From Symbiodinium kawagutii (Eukaryota; Sar; Dinophyceae; Suessiales; Symbiodiniaceae), in assembly GCA_009767595.1 (NCBI GenBank), contig VSDK01016746.1:1721-65720 (forward strand): a stretch of 64,000 nucleotides of DNA, in the 5' to 3' direction. The notes beneath the pieces were generated by a model. It was not told where the DNA came from. It did not search any database and saw only the letters and a program-made list of their open reading frames with translations. Positions within the stretch are counted from its first letter, which is position 1; each line of letters begins with the position of its first letter. Shown here piece by piece: positions 23,856-34,945 of this stretch. The position numbers and the translations under genes were made by a program.

Positions 23856-24559
23856 TGATGATCAGTCTAATCATTCGTCAATAATGGTCATCATTTGTCA
23901 TCACCACCCTAGTCATTCTGACTACGGTGTTTTCGGAAGCATCAACATCATCGTCGTCGTCATCGTGGCGGCCACCACGTCAACATGACTTGGACAATAG
24001 GATGCCCAGCAGATCAGAAGATGCCGATTTTTCGTGATTGATCAGACCTTTCTGTGTCCATATATGCGCTGTACATAGCATGCCTTTGCCATTTTGTTTC
24101 GTGGTTGTCAATCCATTCTGTTAATGTAATCAAGTGACTCACTGGAAGCCCACTATTGGGAGTTGATCCTGGTAATGGGATTAACCTAGTGACCTAACAC
24201 CTCGTCCTAGGTCTCCTAGGTCACTGTTAATCAAGTGACTCCTGCAATCAAATTGGAAGCCCGTCATTCGCCAGTGCAAATGACCGTAGCCTTCCGCCAC
24301 AGCACTAGCCCAGTGGCCGCCATGAATTCACTAGCGCTAGCCATCATGATACTACAATGACCTTTACGCAAGCATGATTACCACTGATTATTCACCATGA
24401 TATATATTGTATAAATTGTGATTCACCATGATTAAGCATCAATTATGTAAATTGCCATGATTGACCATCGTTAAGCATCATAAAGCCAAAGTGATTCAGA
24501 AACGAGGCTCAGTGTACGAACCGTCCTCACACCTGGGATGATGGCGCTAGCGAGCTCAG

Positions 24560-24655
24560 GTCTTTCGCCCAGCAAACAAGAAGACCGTCTTCAAAGAAAT
24601 TTCGGACTACTTTGCCCGGAACTTAGATTTTGTTGAGATATGTTTTGTTTGCTAA
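24560..24655 (+). CDS. Exon-like island
   Basis: It follows GCGAGCTCAG. The frame reads VFRPANKKTVFKEISDYFAR then NL and continues to TAA at 24653-24655. The phrase TTGCCCGGAACTTA recurs at about 24851, suggesting local duplication. A donor before the stop is not obvious. Confidence 0.4.
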   Translation, partial: VFRPANKKTVFKEISDYFARNLDFVEICFVC

Positions 24656-24659
24656 GAAA

Positions 24660-26900
24660 TTAGAATGTTTTTGTTTAGATATTTTTGTTTTAAAGAAATT
24701 AGAATGTTAAAACACAGAATGACTGTTGTTGCCAGGAACATCATTTTGCTTTGGTATCTTTTGAGAGAATATATCATAATGTAACTTTGATGGTATTTTT
24801 TAGGAACTTATTTTGTTTCGATTTTATAGTATAAAAGCAGAATCACTACATTGCCCGGAACTTATAACTCGCAGCTTTGCCGTTTGCTTCTTCGCTTTCC
24901 CTATTAGTTATTGACGGTGGACCTTGATACTGTAAACGGGGATCACCTACCACCGCCATGATTTCAGGAACGTGGCGAGCCGCAAGGCCAAGCAATTTTG
25001 TTCTATGGATCCGCTGGTTGGGAGTAGCCACCACAGGGTCGGGGGACTAGCATCCGCAAGCCACAGACAAACCATTTGAGTTCTTGGAGAACACCTATGA
25101 ACCCTCGATTTTCTTTGCTTCACTCCTACTTCACTTGGTCCTCCCGACCCTAAACCCTTGTGAACCACTGCCAAACCTGGGGCCTGCCGATGGTGGAACA
25201 TGGGAATCACTGTTTGATTGATCTATTGTGTGAAATTGTATGCCCCATGTGGAAAGGCCCCACTCCATGAAACATGATCATGCTTCCTGTTGAAAGTTGA
25301 GAGTATCTAAGGTTAACGAAGCAAACACGAGCAGTAGAATCATTGCCAACAAAAATTGCTAACTGTGATCAACCACTAATTATAATTCTTACCCTGCGCC
25401 CCGAACATAGATGCGGAAATACATATTGTAAGTGCTGGTCATCAGCTTTGATTGTCGATCGAGGTTTGACCCGTGATCAACATTGATCAACCAGTCCGGC
25501 ATTATCCCATGCAGATGTTGCCTACCAGATGAACTATTCCCCGTACCAACTCATCATACCGAGATATACCGAAGGTGGAGATACCTGCTAAGGTGATACC
25601 TAAACTGTTGATTCTCTAGTGGTGGTTCTGTTTTTGCATTTATGACACCCCGGGCCCCTGCCCCAAAAGATTTTGAAACAACTGTACCTATGTATGTATA
25701 TAATATGTATATGTAAAATATGATATGTATAGAAGCTGCGTATACTAACACACACCGTAATAAGTTGACCAAGACTTTCATCACACTGAGTGCAGTTCAA
25801 CTGCGCCCTCTTCCCGTGCCGTGCTGTGTCTTAGGCTCGGGCGCTGAAGGATCCTGACAGCACGCAGATTTGCATTGCAGGGGCCACCAGGCACGATGGG
25901 GAACTAGTGGCAATGCCACGACCTTGACACATTTGATGGCTGGGTGTCTATGCTCAAGGCTTCATTATCTTGGCCCAAGCAGGGACGAAACACCCATCAG
26001 CAATTTGCATTAATTAACGATTCTCATTTTATCACATCTTATCACCCTGAAACACGACATTTACTTGGTTGTGAGCTCCTCGGAGCCAGGGGTGCCCATC
26101 AATCTCCCAAGTGTTAGTTGTGGTCCTTGATTTGCTCGAACATTTATCAAGAACCCTTCATTCACCACAAGGTGTGACCCCACAGCGTCAAGTGTCGAAG
26201 TTGCTTTTTAACTAAGGCAATTCTGGTGACCAGGCAAATGGCAGACATGCCCAGCTTGTTATATGGCGAATCTTCACCGACTAGAAACTGCTTGCAGGGC
26301 CCCTGTCCCTTGCATCCCCCTGTGACGAAGCACGACTTTCCTCCGTTTCGTAGGCTGACGCATACGATCTCCCAATGCCACACGGTGGATATGGTCTGGG
26401 CCTTGGTCGGAAGCTGCAGGTTTAGGCCTTCCCAAAAAGGTGCCCAACAACAAGGAACAGACCCCTTATATACTGTAACTGGTGGTACCCCAGCTAAGTT
26501 AGCTGTAAACCAACTTAAAATGGTTTGGGGCCCACTTTGTAGCTCAAAAAGCTCCAGGGGGCCACAATCAGTCAAACAAGCTAGGAATGAAAGTGTCCAA
26601 AGTCAAAACTGTCCAATCAAGGTGAAACCAGTTGAATTGATAGTTGGAAAGATCAAATCCTGACCAAAATTGATTAAGCATGTCTAAGCTTCATCAGTAT
26701 GTATATATTAGACTCATGTCATTTGATCATTTGCAATGACATAGACACTTGCATTTCTTTGCAATGGCATAGACACTTCTATGTTTAAGTTTCTTTAATG
26801 CGTGTTACATATTGGATATATATATTCGAACCAGTATGAACACTCATCTACACATGTGTGAATACATACTGGTACACATCTATATGTCTCATCATATTTA
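24660..26900. other. Spacer without convincing genes
   Basis: Contains AT-rich tracts. A 145-codon + frame (26226-26663) overlaps a 137-codon - frame with no support for either. No splice-bordered exon was found. Confidence 0.4.
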
Positions 26901-26917
26901 TGAGACATGTTTTGCAG

Positions 26918-27080
26918 TATGTATATATATATATTTATACCACATATTATATATATATATACATTTATGATATTTATTTTACCACATTACATATCATTCA
27001 CATATATATGTATTTATTATTTACATATGTATATATATATATATTTTACATTTATATATATATATATTATTTACATATAT
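26918..27080. repeat. TATA-rich low-complexity tract
   Basis: Dense TATATA/ACATATAT runs giving Tyr/Ile-rich artefact ORFs. Confidence 0.85.
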
Positions 27081-27148
27081 TCAAAGATGCGTGTCACATA
27101 TTTCATGGCAGAGCTGATATTTCTACCTTGATCAGTGCCCGAGCTCAG

Positions 27149-27220
27149 GAGAATCTTCAAAACGAGCTTTTGGAGTCCAGGGTGCGACAGCCTGACGAGT
27201 CACTGCCCTTCGGGCAATGA
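27149..27220 (+). CDS. Possible terminal exon, 23 codons plus stop
   Basis: It follows CGAGCTCAG in phase 0, reads ENLQNELLESRVRQPDESLP then FGQ, and ends with TGA at 27218-27220. It is a balanced, charged reading. Product unknown. Confidence 0.45.
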   Translation, partial: ENLQNELLESRVRQPDESLPFGQ

Positions 27221-28140
27221 ATGACCGTGGTGACTTATGGCGAGTTAGTAATGGTCAATTACTGGTTAGTAGTGACATGGCGAGTTGATAATGGCGAGTG
27301 AATAATGGTGAGTTAATAATGACCACGATGAATAAATGATGGGTCAATCGCGACTAGCCTCATTCAGAAGATAATGATAATGGAGTGTCAGTGCTTAGTC
27401 AATTATTTTGATATGTTTTGATCATTCAATTGAGTCAACCCTGAGTTGTTGAATAAATGACAAGGTGTATTGTGATGGGCATTCTGAGCTAAAGTTATTT
27501 TTTTTCTAGGCAACTCACTAACTAAAACTGTGCAGCTGTGTCCTGAATTCCAGGAAAGTTGATGTTCATCGCATGTTATTGTTTCTTACTATTAACCCAA
27601 GGTAATCATTCATTTATAAACAATTCAGTTGTGCCTTCTTACCAATTTTTGAGCACTCTCAACCAACATTCGCCAGCATAGGCCATGTATAGTCATGACT
27701 ACCGTGTATCAAGCAGCATGAGCCATTGTTATACAATCATTGTAAACCAATACCGTTTGAAGTGGTAATCATTACAAACTATTATCCTCATGATTGGTGA
27801 GCAAATTATGGCTATTTGTCAGCATAAGCCATTGGGAATCATTATAAACAATCATTGTCAACCATCATGGTCCATCATAAAACCATTATGATCAAGTCTA
27901 CAACCAAGATGGTCGATTTTGATGGTCTATCATGATTACCAATCCAACTTATGCTGAGAAATCATGGACCACCACTTTTGATCGAGTCCATCCACCAGAA
28001 ATGGCTATGGGTCAGTTCACCACCCCTGGTTCCCCCAGCATTAACCATGGTTTTCCCCGTTTTCCCTATGAGTTTTGTTGGTGAACTGATCCCATGACTC
28101 ACCCAGCAGTCCATGACGGCACAGCCGTGGCCCGACACGT
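27221..28140. other. AT-rich spacer
   Basis: Degenerate GATAATGG/ATGGCGAGT and AACCATCA motifs. No gene seen. Confidence 0.5.
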
Positions 28141-28146
28141 GGGCAG

Positions 28147-28224
28147 GAGGGCACACCCAAGGAACGGATCGCCGAGCTGCTCCAGGACGCGCGTCCCATG
28201 GCGACCTGGCGACCTGTCGCCATG
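28147..28224 (+). CDS. Exon-like island, 26 codons
   Basis: It follows CACGTGGGCAG and ends CCATG|gtggta, and is exactly 78 bp in phase 0. It reads EGTPKERIAELLQDARPMAT then WRPVAM. Product unknown. An antisense frame is also open. Confidence 0.45.
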
Positions 28225-28559
28225 GTGGTACCTAGGGGCACCATCCAGCTGTTTAGTTTTGTCATCCTCTTTGCCATCCAGCATCATGGCATCTAATTCA
28301 CATCGCTACAGAGCCGTATGTAGTGCGATGTTGTGTGATTCCGTTTCACAGAATGTAATGTTTGCCTGCAACGTTTGTCATCCTTTTTATTGATTTCTTG
28401 GAACTGACCCCCCAACAGAAGTGGAACAGGTACCTGCAGTCGAGGCTGACAGGGGAATAGAGTTTCCCTTTTTGGTTACAAAAAGGTAGTCGTTAATATT
28501 ATTGATAATGGTCAATCAAGGGGACAATCACCAACAACAACGGTGAAACAACTACGGGT

Positions 28560-28740
28560 TGGTGGTTTGATGAAGCGTTTGGGCCGGTGACTGCCTTGGC
28601 GTGAATCGAAAACTCAGTGAAAACTCAGTGGTTGGTGGTTTGATTGCCTTTTTTTCAATAGGGGATTATAGATGATTATAGTGGTTTGATTGACATCGAT
28701 AGTGGTTACTGGTTTGATTGGCATTTTTCATTCTCCCTGG
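28560..28740. repeat. Cluster of family-A left ends
   Basis: GGGTTGGTGGTTTGATG (about 28557) and GTGGTTGGTGGTTTGATTG (about 28627), then GGTTTGATTGACAT (28682) and GGTTTGATTGGCAT (about 28711), resemble the left arm of foldback family A. No right arms are visible, so these are relics or nested insertions. Confidence 0.45.
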
Positions 28741-28794
28741 TAATTAATCATCTAAGTTCATAAGGTCAATGATTATGTACTTACCACTAGCCAT

Positions 28795-28888
28795 GTCCAC
28801 AAATGGTGTACCTATAAGTTTACTAACCATGTCCATTAATGGGGAAACCTCGGAAACCACCCGTTTTGGAGGTACACCATTTTTGGAC
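28795..28888. repeat. Inverted repeat, 19-bp arms
   Basis: GTCCACAAATGGTGTACCT (28795-28813) and its inverse (28870-28888) differ at one position and enclose 56 bp. This may be a small foldback element or a regulatory hairpin. Confidence 0.75.
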
Positions 28889-28920
28889 GAGGCTATTTGG
28901 GTGAGTAAAGTCACCAAGAC

Positions 28921-29116
28921 AATGCCAACGGGTCCTTTGAAGCATCGCAGGACATCAAGACGCTGGCTTTGGAGGTGACAGGGCGGAATCAGAAGGCGAG
29001 ACTGGGAAGCCCATTGATAGACTCAGACAGACTTTCAGTTGCATTTCACATACCTCGTGGCTGAACCTGCAGACCTGAGGAGAGTAGTTGCCTACGTGGA
29101 TGTCCGACTCGAGTAG
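28921..29116 (+). CDS. Coding-like segment(s), frame ambiguous
   Basis: One frame runs from 28921 to TGA at 29062-29064 and begins NANGSFEASQDIKTLALEVT. A second block from 29031, after GACAG, reads FQLHFTYLVAEPADLRRVVA and ends at TAG 29114. These are either two exons joined across about 56 bp (donor GGAG|gtgaca) or one continuous exon with the first stop. Confidence 0.35.
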
Positions 29117-29653
29117 ATCAAGCCACCAAGCATTTTGCCACATTTTCTCGAGGGAAACCGAGCATTTGGGAGACCGACTTCGACTTTTGTTTCCTTGTAG
29201 CATCATCAATGGTCCATTGTGAGTCGTAAACTGTGAATTCGCACCTGAATAAGCCCTGTCTTTATGTGCTTGCTTTCAGTGTTGGTGTTTCGATGCAACA
29301 GTTAGCAAGTGTTCCATAAGCCTCTGTACAATATCGCTGACCAGTACCCATATCCAGCCCATGACGTTTGCAGAAGTACCCTCTCAACCAGTGGAGCGAG
29401 TTGGTTCTCCCACACCGCGAGTTGGGGAATGGTGGAAATGCCCAGATTCTGATCTACAGAGCGGTGGCAAAGATGTCAGTATGGCACTTAGACAGGGCAC
29501 AACCAGTGTTTGAGCAGTGGCCAAAGCACTTTGTTCACTCTGTTGATATTGTTGTGTTGGGCTTATCAAGCGACATGTTTGTGTTCCCCACATCGTTGTG
29601 TGGGGTCCTTGCTTGTTGGGAACGATCTCATCTCACCTCCTCGTGTTCCTCGA

Positions 29654-29656
<3 letters not shown>

Positions 29657-29742
<86 letters not shown>

Positions 29743-29746
29743 ATCA
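29657..29746. repeat. ATC trinucleotide array
   Basis: About 30 tandem ATC/CAT triplets. Confidence 0.93.
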
Positions 29747-29823
29747 TCATTCATCAGTGTGGTCATCGATTATTGCCAATATTGCCATCACTGTCATCAC
29801 TGCCATCCAGTTTGCTTCAGCAG

Positions 29824-29900
29824 GGGTCAGCCCTGGAAACGCCGATCAGGGTCTGACATTGCTGGGATGCCGCGCCAGTGCGTCCGACATGTTGGCCTGG
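29824..29900 (+). CDS. Exon-like island
   Basis: It follows GCTTCAGCAG, and a donor GTCTTC is available at 29901. It reads VSPGNADQGLTLLGCRASAS then DMLAW. The frame stays open to 29936. Product unknown. Confidence 0.35.
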
Positions 29901-30060
29901 GTCTTCTTTGAAATCTTTGGCTGTCGTACCGAGTGACAATGTTTCACAAGGCCGCATTCAGCAAGAAGAGCTGATCATTTGTTTGTCATGGACCATTACT
30001 TCAACCATGATGCGAGAGTAGGTTTTCACATTACTACATTTTCATGCGCAAGATGTTTGT

Positions 30061-30161
30061 TTGGTTGGTGTTTTCAAACATTTTTCATTTTCTAAATTAT
30101 ATTGGCAAACTGGTCGGTTAGGTGACTAATACTTTTCATAAGGCTTCAAACCACCAACCAG
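30061..30161. mobile_element. Foldback/MITE-like element, family A
   Basis: TTGGTTGGTGTTTTCAA is mirrored by TTCAAACCACCAACCAG. It has the core motif GACTAATACTTTTCAT. TTGT lies on both outer sides (30057-30060 and 30162-30165) and may be a target duplication. Confidence 0.6.
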
Positions 30162-30261
30162 TTGTCCAGTTTCGCCCACCATTCGCCAACCATTCGCCAA
30201 GCATTACGGTGCCATGGCCGTCCCTTGGCCGTCTACCAACACCGGCGGCTGCTTGCCACAG

Positions 30262-30325
30262 CTACCGCGGCACCTGAGGTGGTGGACGTGCACCACCTGG
30301 GAGATGAGTGCATGAAGCTGTTGAG
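30262..30325 (+). CDS. Exon-like island
   Basis: It follows CTTGCCACAG and ends TTGAG|gtgccg. It reads TAAPEVVDVHHLGDECMKLL. Borders and composition are good. Product unknown. Confidence 0.5.
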
Positions 30326-30445
30326 GTGCCGGAAATGGATGGCGGGGTCGTGATGGTCACTGGCTGGGGCTGGTGGTGGTTTTAACCGTGGTTAATAGGG
30401 GTTAATCATAGGGGGTAAGAAGCAACAATATGGGTTTAACAACTA

Positions 30446-30543
30446 CTGGCTGGTGGTTTGTTTCGCATGTTTTTTTCCGAAGTAGTTGTGAACCAATGGT
30501 TGGTTGAGTAATATTTTTCGTGGGGGTTGGAACCACCAACCAG
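30446..30543. mobile_element. Foldback/MITE-like element, family A
   Basis: CTGGCTGGTGGTTTG is mirrored by GGAACCACCAACCAG, with core GGTTGAGTAATATTTTTCGT. It lies 285 bp from the previous copy. Confidence 0.6.
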
Positions 30544-30559
30544 CAATTGATGGCAGTAA

Positions 30560-32568
30560 CGATGACACCGCAACTGACGGTATAGTAACATCAGTTGATT
30601 GCCAGCAATTAATTGATTCGATTCGATGGTTGATCAGTAATTGATGATTGGAAATGGCTTGTATGGATGGTCATCATTGTCAACAATGGTTAACAATGGT
30701 TAGAAAATGGTAACGATGGGTTATGAGGGAAACATGGTCTAATGGCAATGAAAGGCTAAAATGATGATTAGCAATGGTTGATGATGGTCATGACGAATGC
30801 TACCTTTTGTTTTATCATGGGAACAGAGTCGCTACCATGACGAATGCGTGCATGCAAATGGCCAGCAGCACTCGGGATCAATATCAGAACCATCGACCAT
30901 AGGCTTTGAAGGCCAATTACCACCGAATGAACCATGACAATCATCAGGGAATATGGAATACCTTTTTTTGAACCGTGACCATCATTAGGGAAGATGGAAT
31001 ACCTTTTTTCTTGGCTTATAGAATACTCCGAGCTATTGAATACTATATGGAATTCACAATGCTTAGCTGTTTGCGGCCTACCGGTGGACATGATGGAGGG
31101 CCACTCCCAAGAAATCTTTGGGAGGTTTGTGGATCTCACAGCCATCGGCCGTTCTTAAGCGTCACATTCCCTTGGTTCCTTGATGATTATCCACATGCAT
31201 GGTCGATTATTGACACATGGGTCTTTCATTCATCATGATCATCATCATGATCATCATCAGCAGCAGCCGCATCATCGTATTTGCGATCATGGCTGTTGAT
31301 TATCTATCCCCTGAAACACTAACCGGAATGATAAGCTGGCCAACATGCAATACATATCAATGGCTACCAATGTTTTGATATGGGAGGTTCTCACTAGACA
31401 TGAATCTGAGGGGATGATTCTTGGGTCTCCAATTTTGGTAAGCACCTGTACGCTTGGTGATGGTTAATGGATTCTTCTATGATGCTGATGCTTATATATG
31501 CCTATATAATATCATACAATGACTACTGTATATAAGCTCATATATAATAATAGTGGTTAACGATAGTTATTTAATCGTGGATACAAGCGCTACCATACAA
31601 TATATGGAGCTGATAATGGTTTAAAATGGTAATACATCAACATCTACCATGGGGTAGGTAGTGCCGCTGACAATCAGCAACAATACTGGTTAGGGGATAA
31701 CCAGCAATATTGTGCTACTTATCCCCTTTATGCCCAATACAGCATTATCAATCATCAGTATTGATCCCCTATGGTTATTTGTAACTTCTGGTTGGTTCAT
31801 ATCCCCTGGTTGTTAGTTGTTGTTTATAACTCCTGTTGTTGTTGGTTAACAGCCATTATTCCCTTGACTACAAGAGGGATTTATGCCCTATGATCATGAA
31901 TACTTATCATTCCTGTTGTTGTTGGTTGTTGGTTCTTGGCTGCAATATGGCTGTGCGTCAATAACCCCTGGCTGTTCACATCCCACAAACGACCAGAAGA
32001 GTCAAATTGTAGGGATGGGCTCACTACTACCAATTATTTGGTTGATTAATATTGACCCATAGCCAATATACAGCTGATATATTCCCCATAGTTGTTATCC
32101 CCTCTTGTGAAACATTGATCACTAGCAACAATTGGTTATCAACCAGTAACCATTATGTAGACTTTATAGCTATCTAGAACCATTAACCAGCTATACATAA
32201 CCAAGATTCACCAGTATTAATCATTCATCAATAATATCCATGACCACATGCGTAACCAATATAACTCATTAATCTAACCATTAACATCCCCCAGCCAATT
32301 TCCCACGACAAAGTCAAGGGACCTAGGTCCCTGACAGAAGGCAAAACTGTCAGGCAGATGGGTGTTTTTGATTTTACCTTTGTAGGCATTGGTGAGCTTG
32401 AAGTTATCATGAACCTGAACATCCCTTTTTGTAGAGGCCCTTGTGGCTCTCATATTTAAGCCTTCCGAATCGTATCCATGAACCATAAACCCATATCAAC
32501 CATAAACTAATCTTAACCATGAACCATATGAAACCACATGAAACCAATATTGATCAGTAAGCAATATA
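30560..32568. other. AT-rich spacer upstream of the intact retrotransposon
   Basis: Degenerate AACCATTA/TGGTTAAT motifs and low GC. No convincing exon. Confidence 0.5.
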
Positions 32569-32573
32569 AGCAT
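32569..32573. repeat. Target-site duplication, left copy (AGCAT)
   Basis: AGCAT directly precedes the 5' LTR and recurs directly after the 3' LTR at 40325-40329. A 5-bp duplication is typical for Ty1/copia integrases. Confidence 0.92.
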
Positions 32574-32763
32574 TGCAAGTAATATACTTGTGCAGACTCA
32601 CAGTTACACGCTCGTTCGCAGTCAAGTGTGGTTCAGGAAAAACAGGGGCTTGGGTTAGTGTGTCGTGCGGTGCCGGACACATAGGTATAGCCATAGTTTG
32701 CGGAACCTGCCATCTTCGACTTGAAACGGTTGACCCATTCAAGATCTCGGTCAGGGACTTGCA
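32574..32763 (+). repeat. 5' LTR, 190 bp
   Basis: It begins TGCAAG and ends CTTGCA, a 6-bp inverted terminus with canonical TG...CA. I found no difference from the 3' LTR on reading. It is short compared with classical copia LTRs. No clear TATA box. A long frame through the LTR is incidental. Confidence 0.95.
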
Positions 32764-32780
32764 TGGTAGCGGTTCGCCTC
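32764..32780 (+). other. Candidate tRNA primer-binding site
   Basis: TGGTAGCGGTTCGCCTC starts directly after the 5' LTR. TGG pairs with a tRNA CCA end, and TGGTAGC would pair with an initiator-Met-like 3' end. The exact tRNA is not established because the host tRNA sequence is not available here. Confidence 0.5.
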
Positions 32781-32832
32781 ATTTAGGTGTACAAGATCCA
32801 GGGTGGCCTGCTCTTGCACAGCCAGAGTAGGA

Positions 32833-34674
32833 ATGACAGGCCTTGACGGAGACCTGACACGTTCGAAGGAGGGCATTCCTTGTTGGAATGGGGAAGCTTC
32901 TAGCTTTCAAACCTATGAAGAAGCAGCTCTACAGTGGGAACAAGGGGTGCCTTGGCAGAAACGGTACCTATGTGGACCGAAGTTGGTGGCCGAGCTCACA
33001 GGCACGGCCAAGAAATACATAGTGGGAAAGCGACCAGACTGGGTGTCGTACAATGGGGGAGTATCACACCTACTTTCCTACTTGCGGCAATCATTGGGAA
33101 AACCCAAGATTTCCGATATGTCGGACCACTTGAACAAGTACTTCAAGAACACTCGGAGACGGCGGATGGAGACAATGAATGACTACATTACTCGGAAAAC
33201 CGAAGCCTACTCACGAGCTCGCCAGGCTCTGAGTAGGGTCGAGGAGGAGTATGGCCAGGACCATGTTCGACCTCGAGGGGGAGCCGGTTGGAGTGACGAG
33301 TCATGGAGACATCGGCCGTGGGGGAGATCCGGGTGGCATGGTTGGTCCGGATGGCGAGATGAACCAGGAGAAGATGACGGCTTTGCTTCACCACGGGATG
33401 GAGATGGACCAGAAGAAGAAGGAGATGATGAACATCGAGACGGAGATGAGTGGACCGGATGGCAAGACCCATGGTGGCAAGGACGTCATCCACGCGAACG
33501 AGATCGAGAAGACGAGCTATGGACCACCCAAAGTCGGGAACTCCTTCCCGATTTTCTACAGGGGTGGTACCTGCTTCAGGATTCATCGTTGGATTCTGGA
33601 GAGAAGAACCTGGTGCAGACAGCAATCAATGGCAACTTCAGCTTGATGAGGGTGGCTCAGGAGTTGAGGAGTCAGTGGCCAGAGGAAGACCTCAGGAAGA
33701 GAGACCAGGGCAGCCGACAGACAGGTATGTGGGCGACTGAAGATGCTTTCCTGGGGAATGATGATGAGGATGGAGAGGACACGGCCATCTACGACTACAA
33801 CGACCTCGTGCAGCAGGGCATGACCAATGAAGGGCTTTCCATGATGGGGGAAGCCATCGCTGATGCTGAGCTGGCTTTCACGGCCATCCAAAATGGGCGA
33901 AGGACATTGAAGGAAGCGAGAGAGAAACAGCACCAGGTGAAAATGGCACGACAGTACTACAAGACCTCGACTACGTGGAAGCCACGGAGTAGGGACTCAT
34001 GGAACAAAGGTGTGGGAAAAGGGAGTGACAAGATTACCTGCCTGAGATGTGGGGGCTCGCATCGAACAGGGCAATGTCCGGATAGGCAAGCTCCAAAGAA
34101 TCCAGAACAATCACACCAGGCAGAGGAGGCTCCTTTTGTTTGCTACACCGAGGAGGACCAGCCCGTGGACATGGCCTACTTCCAGAAGAACACAATGGAT
34201 GCCATCAGCTCCGGTCTGGGAGTGATAGATGGCGGCGCAACCAAGACCATTGGCTCGGTACATGCCATAGAGAAGATCTTGGAACTGAACCAAAAGAAGA
34301 GTGGAAAGACGGGTTTGCGAGAAGTGGATTTCAAAGACCAACCTACCTTTGGCTTCGGGAACTCATCCAAAGGAACATGCATCTCGACGGCACACCTGGA
34401 GATCAAGGCGAATGAGAAACCAGGCCTGCTGAAGATACATGCTTTGGACCAGGGAACTGGTCCAGTGTTGATCTCCATCGCAACCCTGAGAGCTTTAGGA
34501 GCCATCATCGACTTCCAGAACGATGTGGCAGTCTTCCGAGCCCTAGACGACAAGAAGCTGGTGAAGTTGGAACGATCGGCTTCGGGACACCAGCTACTAC
34601 CACTCACTGAGGACCTACTGACACAGGCAACGGAGTGCAAACAAGCCATTCCGAGCCTGTTAGCCTTTTGCTAG
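32833..34674 (+). CDS. Gag-protease polyprotein of the copia-like element
   Basis: This is the structural capsid protein with a C-terminal aspartic protease, 613 aa from ATG 32833; an in-frame GTG at 32803 is less likely as start. The N-terminal half (SSFQTYEEAALQWEQGVPW) resembles copia capsid regions. A very charged middle with Gly/Arg/Asp follows. A zinc knuckle lies at residues 403-415 (CLRCGGSHRTGQC, spacing CX2CX3HX4C, one shorter before His than the usual CX2CX4HX4C). A retropepsin-like motif VIDGGATKT places the catalytic Asp at 466, with DGGAT instead of the common DSGAT/DTGAT. The ORF ends in TAG, after which the same frame stays open into pol. Confidence 0.9.
   Translation: MTGLDGDLTRSKEGIPCWNGEASSFQTYEEAALQWEQGVPWQKRYLCGPKLVAELTGTAKKYIVGKRPDWVSYNGGVSHLLSYLRQSLGKPKISDMSDHLNKYFKNTRRRRMETMNDYITRKTEAYSRARQALSRVEEEYGQDHVRPRGGAGWSDESWRHRPWGRSGWHGWSGWRDEPGEDDGFASPRDGDGPEEEGDDEHRDGDEWTGWQDPWWQGRHPRERDREDELWTTQSRELLPDFLQGWYLLQDSSLDSGEKNLVQTAINGNFSLMRVAQELRSQWPEEDLRKRDQGSRQTGMWATEDAFLGNDDEDGEDTAIYDYNDLVQQGMTNEGLSMMGEAIADAELAFTAIQNGRRTLKEAREKQHQVKMARQYYKTSTTWKPRSRDSWNKGVGKGSDKITCLRCGGSHRTGQCPDRQAPKNPEQSHQAEEAPFVCYTEEDQPVDMAYFQKNTMDAISSGLGVIDGGATKTIGSVHAIEKILELNQKKSGKTGLREVDFKDQPTFGFGNSSKGTCISTAHLEIKANEKPGLLKIHALDQGTGPVLISIATLRALGAIIDFQNDVAVFRALDDKKLVKLERSASGHQLLPLTEDLLTQATECKQAIPSLLAFC
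34672..34674 (+). promoter_or_regulatory. In-frame TAG separating gag-protease from the downstream frame
   Basis: The TAG is followed by GGACAA. From 34675 to 40110 the same frame has no stop. This matches a readthrough arrangement (UAG followed by G), though termination with separate translation of the later ORFs is equally possible. Confidence 0.5.
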
Positions 34675-34945
34675 GGACAACACCTCCCTCCTTCAGAGCC
34701 TGCTGAAGAAAGGGAGGGCCTAGATGTAGATCAGGCGTGGGGTAGGAATACTTCCGGGGGCAACAAAGAACACAAAGATGATGGGAGTAGTACCACCAAG
34801 GATGATTTTGGGAAGTCAGTCTTAGGACAAGCCAGCGTGCACTCGACATACAGAACACAACACACCGTGTCGGAACCTTCAGAACCTGGAGAAATCCCGG
34901 ATCAAGCACAGGTAGTGTTGGGTTGCGGCATCCGTGAACCAAGCA

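Noticed and set aside
23398..23988. Poly-His, poly-Ile, poly-Asp and poly-Met ORFs
   Set aside because: Translations of ATC/GAT arrays.
26162..26663. Overlapping 145-codon + and 137-codon - ORFs
   Set aside because: No recognisable domain, no splice context, and the two contradict each other.
32573..32830. 85-codon ORF through the 5' LTR
   Set aside because: Repeated in the 3' LTR and without any domain; incidental open frame in LTR DNA.
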